Positions 9,606 to 18,346 of a stretch of 64,000 nucleotides of DNA are shown in pieces; position 1 is the stretch's first letter; each line of letters starts with the position of its first letter. Source of the DNA: Pedobacter mucosus (GTDB lineage: Bacteria > Bacteroidota > Bacteroidia > Sphingobacteriales > Sphingobacteriaceae). The notes under the pieces are model-generated. The model was not told the DNA's origin. It ran no database searches and saw only the letters and a program-made list of their open reading frames with translations. The stretch covers positions 1,302,001-1,366,000 of the forward strand of contig NZ_CP087585.1 in assembly GCF_022200785.1 (NCBI RefSeq), in the 5' to 3' direction. Made by a program: the position numbers and the translations under genes.

Positions 9606-10577
9606 TTAGCGGTTTAAATATGTGCCGCCATGTATAGCGCCTATTGCAAAAGTAGTATTTAATGTATTCATTTCCTCCGGAGAGAATTTGATATCCATCG
9701 CATTAATATTTTCAGGCAAACGAGACCTGCGGCTCATGCTTACCAAAGGCATAATATGATCTCCTTGTTCTTTTACCCAGGCAATTGCAACCTGCGTAGG
9801 CGTGCAACCTTTATTGCTTGCCAATTGCTTCAAAATTTCAACTTTACTTAAATTATTTATTAAGTTTTCGCCTTCAAAACGAGAAAAATGGTTGCGATAA
9901 TCGTTTTCAGGGAGCGGCGTTTTCATCTCTCCGGTAAGTAAGCCTTCGGCAGTATTGGCGAAAGCAACAATCCCAACGCCCAGTTCTTTTGCAGTAGGCA
10001 ACAGCTCCAGCTCAATTTGACGATCAGCTAGGGAGTAACCAATTTCTAAGGCACTTATTGGATATATTTCATTTGCTTTACGAAGTTGATCGGCTGTAAT
10101 TTCAGACACGCCAATATGCCGAACTTTACCTTCTTGAATTAAATCGGCAACCGTTCCAATGATGTCTTCAACAGGTACACTCCCGTCCATTCTGCTAGGT
10201 TGATAAAGATCAATTGTTTCAACGCCCAAACGAGTAAGGGAATAATTTATAAAATTTTTAATTGCAATTGGTCGCAGATCCATTCCCAACCATTGACCAT
10301 TATGGAAAATAGCACCGAATTTCACGCTAATAAACGCTTCATCTCGCCTTCCTTTAATGGCTTTGCCAATCAACATTTCATTATGGCCAGCACCATAAAA
10401 GTCACCAGTGTTTAAAAAGTTGATACCCATATACAAGGCCTCATGGATGGTAGCAATACTTTCTTGTTCGTTGGGCGTTGGTCCGCCCCAAATAGACGAC
10501 ATGCGCATACAGCCTAAACCAAGTCTGGATACCATCGGGCCATCGTTACCTAATTGAATTTTTGAATTGTTTTTCAT
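9606..10577 (-). CDS. Aldo/keto reductase with altered catalytic tetrad
   Basis: A 323-residue NADPH-dependent oxidoreductase of the aldo/keto reductase superfamily (TIM barrel, cytoplasmic). The N-terminus LGLGCMRMSS and the cofactor-side sequence HIGVSEI are typical. Of the usual Asp-Tyr-Lys-His tetrad, Tyr61 (TGDFYG) and Lys86 (ISVKFG) are present. The position five residues before the Tyr is Asn56 rather than Asp, and the strand that normally carries His reads YQPSRMD, with Ser128 in its place. Loss of the His is seen in a known subset of the family; the Asn is less usual. First gene of a two-gene operon with the AraC regulator. Substrate unknown; weak or specialised carbonyl reduction is likely. 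Confidence 0.85.
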   Translation of the reverse strand: MKNNSKIQLGNDGPMVSRLGLGCMRMSSIWGGPTPNEQESIATIHEALYMGINFLNTGDFYGAGHNEMLIGKAIKGRRDEAFISVKFGAIFHNGQWLGMDLRPIAIKNFINYSLTRLGVETIDLYQPSRMDGSVPVEDIIGTVADLIQEGKVRHIGVSEITADQLRKANEIYPISALEIGYSLADRQIELELLPTAKELGVGIVAFANTAEGLLTGEMKTPLPENDYRNHFSRFEGENLINNLSKVEILKQLASNKGCTPTQVAIAWVKEQGDHIMPLVSMSRRSRLPENINAMDIKFSPEEMNTLNTTFAIGAIHGGTYLNR

Positions 10578-10617
10578 AGTTCAAATATCCCGTTTAAGAT
10601 TAGGTAGTAGTTACGCA

Positions 10618-10648
10618 TACGGCTCAAATAATTTGCCTGTACGGCTCA
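10618..10648. promoter_or_regulatory. Candidate operator: two 9-bp direct repeats spaced 22 bp
   Basis: TACGGCTCA occurs at 10618-10626 and again at 10640-10648, start to start 22 bp, about two helical turns. The pair lies 41-71 bases upstream of the aldo/keto reductase start on the minus strand. AraC-family proteins commonly bind direct half-sites at about this spacing, and the operon encodes one. This is inference from position and geometry only. Confidence 0.4.
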
Positions 10649-10808
10649 TTAAATGTCGAATGTCGCTTCGGATACTTCAAATCAAACATTTAGCTATGGC
10701 GCCCTGTTTAACTTTAATTCGACAAATATTAAGTTGGATAAAGATACAGCGCTAAAGAAAATTCTTTTGGAAAATATCAAACCTTTTAATAATTATAATC
10801 GCTTTTAA

Positions 10809-12200
10809 ATGGAGAAACGTGGCTTAGTTTGGTTTAAAAATGATTTAAGATTGCATGATAATGAAACCTTGGTAAGGGCGCAGGAAGAATGTAAAGATCT
10901 TCTTTTTTGCTATTGTATAGAAAAGAACGACTTTGATCAGTTAGCGCTCGGTTTCAAGAGGATAGATATTAACAGATTTAAGTTTTTGCAACAATCCGTT
11001 CTTAATTTGAAGAAGAATCTGGAATCACTAGGCGGGCATTTAATTATTGGAGAAATTTCTGCACTTGATACCTTACCAGAACTAGTTAAGGAATACGATA
11101 TAACAGATATTTATGCAGAAATGGAATATACGAGTTATGAAACTAGCTTAGTTGATAACGTTGTTAAGGCACTTCCCGACACTAAATTTCATTTTTTTTG
11201 GGGAAAAACGCTTTACCACAAAGATGATATACCCTTCGAAATCGATAAGCTTCCACTTACGAGTAAAGCATACCGCATTCCTGTCGGAAATCGAGCTGAG
11301 CCACGTGCAACTTTTAACCGTCCTACTGAATTAAGTTCGGTGGCGATTAAAACAAATAAAGATTTCCCTTCGTACAATCTTTATGGTTTCGATAAAAAGG
11401 AATTTGAAGTTTCGAAGCCATATGTTGAAGGCGGCGAAACCTTGGCATTGGAAAGGCTTGAATATTATACTTTTAAATCTGAGCTTTTAACGGGTTACAG
11501 GTGGAGCAGAAATAAATCAGATGGTTTAGATTACAGTTCGAAATTTTCGCCATACCTGGCTTTGGGATGTATTTCTGCCCGAGAAATATATGAGAAAGTT
11601 AAAGCTTACGAAGCCAAAATTAAAAAAAATCAGAGTACTTGGTGGCTGGTTTTTGAATTGGTTTGGAGAGACTACTTTACCTTCAAGGCAATGCGTTTTG
11701 GGGATTCAATTTTCAAAACGAAAGGCTATAAAAATAAAGATATCGCTTGGGAAAATGATCCACAGAAATTCGAGAAATGGTGCGATGGTAATACAGGGAT
11801 TCCTTTTATTGATGCGCACATGAGGCAATTAAACCAAACCGGATATATGAGTAATCGTGGTAGGGTAAATTGTGCAAGCTACATGGTGCATGATTTAAAA
11901 ATAGATTGGACCTGGGGTGCGGCTTACTTTGAGGCCAAATTAATTGATTATGATGTGAGTTCAAATTGGATGAACTGGCATATGCAAGCGTTTGAAATTT
12001 GGTACACCAATCCAGTACATCAAGCAAATAAATATAAGGCACAAGACTTTATCCGAAAATGGATTCCTGAACTTTCAGGTAAAAATAATATTGAGGTTTT
12101 AATTCCATGGGAATTTGACATTTCCGCTTATCCAAAGCCTGTTGAAGTATATAAAAAGTGGAGTAGGGCGATTGGTTTAATTCAAAAGCTCGAAATATAA
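10809..12200 (+). CDS. Cryptochrome/photolyase family protein, DASH-like
   Basis: A 463-residue flavoprotein of the photolyase/cryptochrome superfamily. The N-terminal Rossmann-like antenna domain opens with LVWFKNDLRLHDNETL. The C-terminal FAD-binding half contains SSKFSPYLALGCISAREIYE, FELVWRDYF, GIPFIDAHMRQL, TGYMSNRGRVNCASY and LIDYDVSSNWMNW, the pattern of the CRY-DASH group. After the last motif the usual DASH sequence (NWQY..GvGnDPR) is replaced by NWHMQAFEIWYTNPV, so the region lining the FAD pocket exit diverges. Predicted role is blue-light-dependent repair of cyclobutane dimers or light sensing; the sequence alone does not decide. A DUF4385 gene follows 40 bases downstream on the same strand, probably in one transcript. 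Confidence 0.85.
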   Translation: MEKRGLVWFKNDLRLHDNETLVRAQEECKDLLFCYCIEKNDFDQLALGFKRIDINRFKFLQQSVLNLKKNLESLGGHLIIGEISALDTLPELVKEYDITDIYAEMEYTSYETSLVDNVVKALPDTKFHFFWGKTLYHKDDIPFEIDKLPLTSKAYRIPVGNRAEPRATFNRPTELSSVAIKTNKDFPSYNLYGFDKKEFEVSKPYVEGGETLALERLEYYTFKSELLTGYRWSRNKSDGLDYSSKFSPYLALGCISAREIYEKVKAYEAKIKKNQSTWWLVFELVWRDYFTFKAMRFGDSIFKTKGYKNKDIAWENDPQKFEKWCDGNTGIPFIDAHMRQLNQTGYMSNRGRVNCASYMVHDLKIDWTWGAAYFEAKLIDYDVSSNWMNWHMQAFEIWYTNPVHQANKYKAQDFIRKWIPELSGKNNIEVLIPWEFDISAYPKPVEVYKKWSRAIGLIQKLEI

Positions 12201-12240
12201 CGTAACATTTGCAGGGTATTAGTTATTGAATTTTTATTAG

Positions 12241-12747
12241 ATGAAAGATAATTTTGAAGTAAAAACGCAGCGTAAACCATCATATCTCGACTTCGATATA
12301 TCGCGTTACCCTTGGAAGCCAGATATTAATTATAAGGAACATCCTGAAGCCTATATGGTTGGAAAAGGGGAACAAGGCGTATTAATTTGCGAGCCATATA
12401 AATCTATTATTGGTCCATTTTGGAGGTTTAAGGATCCGGATATTGCAGAAAAAAGTGCTGTCAAAATTTACGATTTATTCTTGAGTTATATAAGTCAGGA
12501 TGATTTTGTAGGAGCAGATTTATCTAGGAAATACTTGCAAATGGGCTATACCAGGGCTCGCCGTTATGCAAACTATAAGGGCGGTAAAAAATATGATCAA
12601 TCTAAAGATTATGAACTTTTGGAAAGAGGAACCGGAGATGCCAAAAAAGCAGAAGCCGCTTCCATTTTTTACGATTATTGGAAAAAAGCAGAGGGTAATC
12701 AGGTGTATAAAGAAAAGAAGATTTGGTGGAAAAAAACCTACGGTTAA
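12241..12747 (+). CDS. DUF4385 family protein
   Basis: A 168-residue soluble protein that I recognise as DUF4385 from its conserved blocks: a GKGEQGVLICEPYKS segment (~residues 42-56), PFWRFKDPDIAEKSA (~60-74), and DFVGADLSRKYLQMGYTRARRYANYKGG (~85-112), which is strongly basic and aromatic. The family has no established function. It is 40 bases downstream of the cryptochrome/photolyase gene on the same strand. My recollection is that DUF4385 genes often neighbour photolyases, which would suggest a DNA- or light-related role; that part is inference. No signal peptide or membrane segment. Confidence 0.8.
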   Translation: MKDNFEVKTQRKPSYLDFDISRYPWKPDINYKEHPEAYMVGKGEQGVLICEPYKSIIGPFWRFKDPDIAEKSAVKIYDLFLSYISQDDFVGADLSRKYLQMGYTRARRYANYKGGKKYDQSKDYELLERGTGDAKKAEAASIFYDYWKKAEGNQVYKEKKIWWKKTYG

Positions 12748-12935
12748 GCTTCTCAGTTAATAACTTAAAACTAAAAGTATTTAGAATTTCATTAATGATG
12801 CATTTTGGAAAATAGGAATATTCCCCTTTAGGATTCAAAGAATCATAAGATACGAACGAGAGCGAAAATTTATTTTTTGATAATTAAAGTTGTTACCTGA
12901 AATTTAATGCAATTAAATATTTAGTAGACAACAGA

Positions 12936-13688
12936 TTACACAGCGGTATAACCACCATCGGCAATGATGTAACTTCCTGTCGTAAATGATGATTTATCAG
13001 AACTTAAAAAAGCAACAAGATCAGCGATTTCTTCAACCTTTCCCAACCTGTTCGTGGCACTTTTTCCTGCTATTGCTTTTAACGCTTCCTCATTAAGGTG
13101 TGCGGTAAGTAATGGCGTTTCAATATAACCAGGTCCTACAGCATTGCAACGTATTTTTTTTTGAGCATATTCTACAGCAATGTTTTTTGTTAAACCAACA
13201 ACTGCATGTTTCGAAGCGGTATAAGCAGGGCTGTTTGGTGCTGCAACCTGGCCATGGATAGATGCTATATTAATAATCGAGCCTCCACCATTTTTTTCCA
13301 TTTGTTCTAATTCGTATTTACAAGCGTAGAAAACGCCATTTAAGTTTAAAGCAATTACGCTGTCCCATTCTTCAGGCTCGTAATCTCCTGTAGGCTTTGC
13401 TGGCCCGCCGATGCCTGCATTATTGCATGCAATGTCTAACCTACCATATTGCTTAACTACTTCTTCTATTAGTCTTTTATTTTCTGTTGCTTTTGATGAA
13501 TCCGCTTTTACGGCGATTGCATCACCACCACTATTCTTAATTAGGCTTACGGTTTCGTTAGCGTGTTCTTCATTTATATCTGCAACAACTACTTTGGCGC
13601 CTTCTTTTGCGTAAGTAATTGCGATTGCTCTTCCAATTCCAGAACCTGCTCCTGAAACTAAAGCCACTTTGTTTTCTAATATTGACAT
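12936..13688 (-). CDS. SDR-family NAD(P)-dependent oxidoreductase
   Basis: A 250-residue classical short-chain dehydrogenase. The cofactor-binding motif GAGSGIGRA is at about residues 14-22, with an Asp (VVADINEE) at the end of beta-2 suggesting NAD(H) preference. NNAGIGG is at ~90, the catalytic Ser lies in INIASIHG and the YxxxK pair in PAYTASKHAV. The end GSYIIADGGYTAV is typical of FabG/glucose-1-dehydrogenase-like members. It stands alone on the minus strand, between DUF4385 (convergent) and the tandem repeat array upstream of it. The substrate cannot be predicted. Confidence 0.85.
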   Translation of the reverse strand: MSILENKVALVSGAGSGIGRAIAITYAKEGAKVVVADINEEHANETVSLIKNSGGDAIAVKADSSKATENKRLIEEVVKQYGRLDIACNNAGIGGPAKPTGDYEPEEWDSVIALNLNGVFYACKYELEQMEKNGGGSIINIASIHGQVAAPNSPAYTASKHAVVGLTKNIAVEYAQKKIRCNAVGPGYIETPLLTAHLNEEALKAIAGKSATNRLGKVEEIADLVAFLSSDKSSFTTGSYIIADGGYTAV

Positions 13689-13792
13689 GTGATTTTTTAT
13701 GGTTATAATAAATTAACGGATAGAGGCGTGTTATTGTTTGTCAGTGGAAAGTGTTTTAAGAGAAGTTAAGGTTAAACGAACTTTTTGATATA

Positions 13793-14711
13793 TTTTTTGT
13801 CCTGGCCGGACGGGCTCTTTTCTTTTGACACCAAAAGAAACAAAAGTGTCGGCTTAAAATGTTTCTATTAAGGTTTGTAGTTTGGATCAGTCTGTGCTCT
13901 CCGAAACATTTGTTATGCCGATCCGAGCTGAACGAAGATCTAGTGGTTTGGCTTAGCAGGATGGAATGCAAGATTTGAATATTGTGTATAATTTAATTTC
14001 TTTGTTTGGAATTGTCTGGGCATGTCGTCATGCTGAATTCATTTCAGCATCTTTCCTGCTTGGCTTTTAAATTAATCTTTTTTTGTCCTGGCCGGACGGG
14101 CTCTTTTCTTTTGACACCAAAAGAAACAAATCGAGCTTTTGGCGAGCTCATTAATTCAGATGAAACAATAATAAACTGTCGGCTTAAAATTTTTGTATTT
14201 AAGTCAGTGGGGAAGGTAGATCTGTGATACCCGAAACATTTATCAGACCGATCCGAGCTGAACGGAGATGTAGTGGTTTGGCTTAGCAAGACGGAAACGT
14301 AAGGTTCTATTTGCGTTCGTCACGCTGAATTCATATCAGCATCTTTCCAGCTTGGCTTTGAAATAATCTTTTTGTCCTGGCCGGACTGGCTTTTTTCTTT
14401 TGACACCAAAAGAAAAAAACCGAGCTTTTGGTGAGCTCATTAATTCAGCTAAAACAATAATCAACTATTAATAAAGTGTCGGCTTAAAATTTTTGTATTT
14501 AAGTCAGTGAGGAGGGGAGATTTGTAAATGCCCAAAAATTTATCAGGCCGATCCTAGCTGAACGGAGATGTAGTGGTTTGGCTTAGTAGGATGGGATGCA
14601 AGATTTGAATATTGTACAGTATATGAATGTAATTTCTTTGTTTGGAATTGTCTGGGCATGTCGTCATGCTGAATTCATTTCAGCATCTTTCCTGCTTGGC
14701 TTTGAAATTGA
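13793..14711. repeat. Tandem array of a ~287-bp non-coding repeat, about three copies
   Basis: The spacer between the SDR gene and the 14728 gene is filled by a tandem repeat. The landmark CCTGGCCGGAC starts at 13801, 14087 and 14376, giving periods of 286 and 289 bp. Each unit has (a) a hairpin with arms TTTCTTTTG and CAAAAGAAA around a 4-base loop (first copy 13819-13840), (b) a block ending in AGTGGTTTGGCTTAG (around 13940, 14270 and 14570), and (c) a REP-like palindrome with arms ATGCTGAA and TTCAGCAT around a 5-base loop (14030-14050 in the first copy, with variants near 14321 and 14667). Units 2 and 3 carry an extra insert containing GAGCTTTTGG. Short frames in the array follow the repeat and are not conserved as genes. 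Confidence 0.85.
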
Positions 14712-14727
14712 TCTTTTCTTGTATAAC

Positions 14728-15132
14728 TTACTTTATCATCACTCCAGGTTTATTAACCAAAGGAATCTTAATTAAATTCATGTCCACAATACTTTCCGGT
14801 AGGAAAATAAACTTTTTATCGTAAATGGTTTCTCCAATATAGTAACTCAACCAATATTCATTCGTAAGGCCAAAAACTTCAGGGTCAATTGCTTCAATGC
14901 CCTTGAAATCCTGCGCATTCAAATCACCGATAGAATGCCTTAATAATGATGTTTTAACCTGCTTGCCATCCTTTTCTCCATAACCTTTTGAGCTGATTAA
15001 CACATTCGTAAGCGGCTCGTCTTTTAGATTAACTAAGTATACAGTCCAGTTTTTTACCTCAGGTGTTTCACTCATCAGCACCACCGCTATCGCGATGTTT
15101 TCAACTACATTTTCTGGTAAATCTGCTTTCAT
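14728..15132 (-). CDS. Conserved hypothetical protein
   Basis: A 134-residue protein beginning MKADLPENVVENIAIAVV. It reads as a compact alpha/beta protein with alternating hydrophobic strands (WTVYLVNLKDEPLTNVLISS; EYWLSYYIGETIYDKKFIFL), without signal peptide or membrane segment. I know similar short proteins in other Bacteroidota but no established function. It lies downstream of topA on the same strand, separated by 85 bases holding a 20-bp perfect hairpin. Its 3' end borders the tandem repeat array. The well-formed amino acid pattern and length make it a real gene; no role is proposed. Confidence 0.7.
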   Translation of the reverse strand: MKADLPENVVENIAIAVVLMSETPEVKNWTVYLVNLKDEPLTNVLISSKGYGEKDGKQVKTSLLRHSIGDLNAQDFKGIEAIDPEVFGLTNEYWLSYYIGETIYDKKFIFLPESIVDMNLIKIPLVNKPGVMIK

Positions 15133-15147
15133 CTTAGATTAAGGATA

Positions 15148-15202
15148 AAGGAACAAAGAATAAAGACATCTTCAACTTTGAGGTCTTTATTCTTTGTTCC
15201 TT
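15148..15202. other. Perfect 20-bp inverted repeat between topA and the 14728 gene
   Basis: The arm AAGGAACAAAGAATAAAGAC at 15148-15167 is the exact reverse complement of 15183-15202, with a 15-base loop. It lies just beyond the topA stop on the topA strand. There is no clean U-run on that side, so it may act as a 3'-end stabiliser or weak terminator instead of a classic intrinsic terminator. Confidence 0.6.
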
Positions 15203-15217
15203 GCTCTTTTTATATAA

Positions 15218-17764
15218 TTACTTCTTTTTTACTGCTGCTTTCTTCTTTGCTGGTGCCTTCTTTTTAGTTTCAAAAGCTTTAGGAACTTGTTCCACAATCA
15301 TTTTTTTGATAATTTCTAAATCGACATCAACTAATTCTTCTGCAGTATATTTTGCTTTAGTCGCCTCATTATATCTAAGCTTAAGCATCAGTTTTCCGAA
15401 ACGGATAAAAGGACCCCAACGACCATTTTCGATTGAAATTTTTTCCTCGTCCCATACCTTAATAAATCTGTTGGCTTCTTTTTCTACCTTTTTACCAATT
15501 AGGGTATCAATATCTTCCTGCGAAAGATTGTCGAAGTCATAACCTTTTGCCGGTATATTAATAAACAAATCGTTCCATTTTATAAAAGGACCAAATCGGC
15601 CTTTTCCTTTTGTAACGCCTAGGCCGTCATAATGTGCAATTGGCGCATCATCATCTATTTTTTGTTTAATAATTTCAACAGCTCTTTCGTGTGTAACGGC
15701 TAAAGGCTCCTCATTTTTGGGCATAGAAATAAAGCTTTCGCCCCATTTAACATAAGGTCCGAAGCGGCCAACACCAATTACAACTTCCTTACCGTCATAG
15801 TCTTCCAATTGGAAAGGAAGTCTGAACAATTCTAAAGCTTCGGGTAGCGTAATGGTACCAACCGATTGATTTTTCATTAAGCTTGCATACTTTGGTTTCT
15901 CCTCATCGTCGGCTTCGCCAATTTGAACTAATGGACCAAATTTACCAACTTTAGTATAAACGTTTTTACCTGTAACTGGGTCTAAACCTAGCAAACGTTC
16001 GCCTGTTGCACGTTCGGCAGTATCCAAAGTAGTTTGAACTTCAGTATGGAAAGGGCTATAAAAAGAGTGCAACATTTTAGTCCACTCTTGTAAACCTTGA
16101 GCAATTTCGTCAAATTCCTTCTCTACTTTTGCCGTGAAATTAAAATCTACAATTCCTTTAAAATGTTCCACCAAGAAATCATTTACCACTTCGCCGATAT
16201 CAGTTGGAAAAAGTTTTTGCTTTTCAGCTCCTGTAATTTCAGTTTTTATTTCTGTATTTACTTTACCATCAGCTAAAATGATCGCAGTAAATTTACGCTG
16301 TTTTCCGTCTCTATCTTCCTTAACTACATAGCCGCGATTTTGGACTGTAGAAATGGTTGGTGCATAAGTAGAAGGACGACCAATACCTAATTCTTCCAGT
16401 TTTTTAACCAAGCTGGCCTCAGTATATCTTGCCGGCGGACGAGAATAACGTTCCGTAGCTTGCATTTCTTTTAAGAATAATTCTTGTCCTTTCGCTAACG
16501 GAGGTAAAATTGAACCACCTTCTTTTTCTTCAGTTTCCTCATCATCTGTCGATTCTAAGTAAACCTTTAAAAATCCATCAAACTTTAAAACTTCACCTTC
16601 AGCAACCAAATGTTCTTTTCTGGTTGATGCAGTAATTTGAGCAGTAGTTTTTTCAAATAAAGCCTCGCTCATTTGCGATGCAATTGCCCTTTTCCAAATT
16701 AAATCGTATAAACGTTTTTCAGAAATATCACCATCTACGGTGTGTACATTAAAATAAGTTGGGCGAATGGCTTCGTGAGCTTCTTGTGCACCTGCAGTTT
16801 TTGTTTTATAAATTCTGTGTTGGTGATATTCGTTTCCATAAGCAGATTTTATTTCTGCCGCTGCGGCTGTTAAAGCGGTTTCTGATAAATTTAGCGAATC
16901 CGTTCTCATGTAAGTAATCTTACCGGCTTCGTATAACCTTTGTGCAACTTGCATGGTTCTGGCAACCGAAAAACCTAATTTTCTTGATGCTTCCTGTTGC
17001 AATGTTGAAGTGGTAAATGGAGCCGCTGGATTACGTTTGGCAGGTTTAGTTTCCAAACTTGTAATGTCGAACTTGGCATTCGCACAGTCTTGTAAAAACT
17101 TTTCTGCAGTAGCTTCACTTTCAAAACGTTGTGGCAATTCTGCCTTTACGGTTTCTTTTCCTTTTCCAGTCGAAAACTGAGCAGTGATTTTAAAAGCAGC
17201 AGCAGCATTAAAGTGCTGAACTTCTCTTTCTCTATCAACAATTAAACGAACGGCTACAGATTGAACGCGGCCTGCTGAAAGTGATGGTTTTACTTTTTTC
17301 CATAAAACAGGAGACAGTTCAAAACCTACCAATCTATCTAAAACACGACGAGCTTGTTGTGCAAAAACCAAATTATAATCAATTCCCCGCGGACTATCAA
17401 TTGCTTTAAGAATTGCTGGTTTGGTAATCTCATGAAAAACGATGCGCTTGGTTTTCTCCACTTTTAGGCCTAAAGTTTCGAATAAATGCCAAGAAATGGC
17501 TTCTCCCTCACGGTCTTCATCGGATGCTAACCATACCATTTCGGCTTCCTTGGCTAACTTTTTTAATTCGGCGACCACATTTTTCTTGTCGGCCGGTACT
17601 TCATAGGTTTGAGCGAAATTATTATTAATGTCGATGCCCATATCGCCTTTCACTAAATCTCGGATATGGCCATAGCTGGATTTCACTAGGAAATCTTTCC
17701 CTAAATAACCTTCTATAGTTTTAGCTTTTGCGGGTGATTCGACGATTAATAAATTTTTGGCCAT
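15218..17764 (-). CDS. topA: DNA topoisomerase I (type IA)
   Basis: An 848-residue type IA topoisomerase that relaxes negative supercoils through a transient 5'-phosphotyrosine break. The N-terminal TOPRIM domain opens with NLLIVESPAKAKTIEGYLG and includes WLASDEDREGEAISWHL (acidic Mg-binding residues). The active-site Tyr is Tyr285 in ITYMRTDS. Instead of zinc fingers, the C-terminus carries glycine-rich topoisomerase C-terminal repeats (GVGRFGPYVKWG, GKGRFGPFIKW, NGRWGPFIRFG). It ends in a lysine/alanine-rich tail (residues ~833-848), likely for DNA binding; this layout is usual in Bacteroidota. The start MAKNLLIVESPAKAK is unambiguous. Upstream is a 582-base gene-free stretch. Confidence 0.97.
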   Translation of the reverse strand: MAKNLLIVESPAKAKTIEGYLGKDFLVKSSYGHIRDLVKGDMGIDINNNFAQTYEVPADKKNVVAELKKLAKEAEMVWLASDEDREGEAISWHLFETLGLKVEKTKRIVFHEITKPAILKAIDSPRGIDYNLVFAQQARRVLDRLVGFELSPVLWKKVKPSLSAGRVQSVAVRLIVDREREVQHFNAAAAFKITAQFSTGKGKETVKAELPQRFESEATAEKFLQDCANAKFDITSLETKPAKRNPAAPFTTSTLQQEASRKLGFSVARTMQVAQRLYEAGKITYMRTDSLNLSETALTAAAAEIKSAYGNEYHQHRIYKTKTAGAQEAHEAIRPTYFNVHTVDGDISEKRLYDLIWKRAIASQMSEALFEKTTAQITASTRKEHLVAEGEVLKFDGFLKVYLESTDDEETEEKEGGSILPPLAKGQELFLKEMQATERYSRPPARYTEASLVKKLEELGIGRPSTYAPTISTVQNRGYVVKEDRDGKQRKFTAIILADGKVNTEIKTEITGAEKQKLFPTDIGEVVNDFLVEHFKGIVDFNFTAKVEKEFDEIAQGLQEWTKMLHSFYSPFHTEVQTTLDTAERATGERLLGLDPVTGKNVYTKVGKFGPLVQIGEADDEEKPKYASLMKNQSVGTITLPEALELFRLPFQLEDYDGKEVVIGVGRFGPYVKWGESFISMPKNEEPLAVTHERAVEIIKQKIDDDAPIAHYDGLGVTKGKGRFGPFIKWNDLFINIPAKGYDFDNLSQEDIDTLIGKKVEKEANRFIKVWDEEKISIENGRWGPFIRFGKLMLKLRYNEATKAKYTAEELVDVDLEIIKKMIVEQVPKAFETKKKAPAKKKAAVKKK

Positions 17765-18346
17765 GAAATACGTTTTTCTGCAAATAAAGCTATAAATAAA
17801 GCATAAATCAAAACATGCGTAACATTTAATACAAAATTTATATTAATATTTTATAAAAGGGCTAAATTATTTAACGGTTTTTGTACTGAATTTTACCAAG
17901 TATATTTTGGAAAGCTCCATCAGTAAATAATGGCTTGGCTTTGTCCCGCCCTTTGTTTCAATCTTTTTTAATAGCTATTGTGGTTTTGCAAAACAAGTAT
18001 TGCCATGAATAGAATTTGCATGTAATATTAACGTCTGCTACTAAAAAAGTATTTTCACTTCGGTCGGGTTTAAGTGGCCAAATATTTACTTACTATTAAA
18101 GGTGTAAAGCGCTTTAGAGGCAGAACTTACAAAAGTGTACAAAGCCAAAATTTTTAAACCCGACTGGAACGGACACGTAGCCCCGATTTTTATCGGGTTG
18201 CGAAGTAAAGTGTATGGCGGGGTAGGAGTTCCCGATTAAATCTGCCGTTAATTTACATAATAGTAGAAAACATATATTTAATTACATCAAAATGGAGAAC
18301 CTGAAAACTTTTTGTGCTTATATTCGTATTATAAAATAAAACGAAC
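17765..18346. repeat. Gene-free stretch with a probable dispersed repeat
   Basis: No gene is visible. The part from about 18054 to 18240 looks like a degraded intergenic repeat: TCGGGTTTAA (18064-18073) recurs inverted as TTAAACCCGA (18154-18163), followed by a small hairpin with arms CCCGAT and ATCGGG (18182-18197) and a GC-rich block (TGGCGGGGTAGGAG) unlike the surrounding AT-rich DNA. A 12-bp palindrome, GTTTTGCAAAAC, is at 17983-17994. The CCCGAC...ATCGGG pattern resembles intergenic repeats I associate with Pedobacter-like genomes; this is recollection, not a search. Confidence 0.4.

Noticed and set aside
13793..14711. CRISPR array
   Set aside because: Units of about 287 bp in three imperfect copies without short spacers or cas genes do not fit CRISPR.
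13756..14824. Several open frames of 60-80 codons on both strands in the repeat array
   Set aside because: They follow the repeated units, encode low-quality sequence and overlap hairpins; they are by-products of the repeats.
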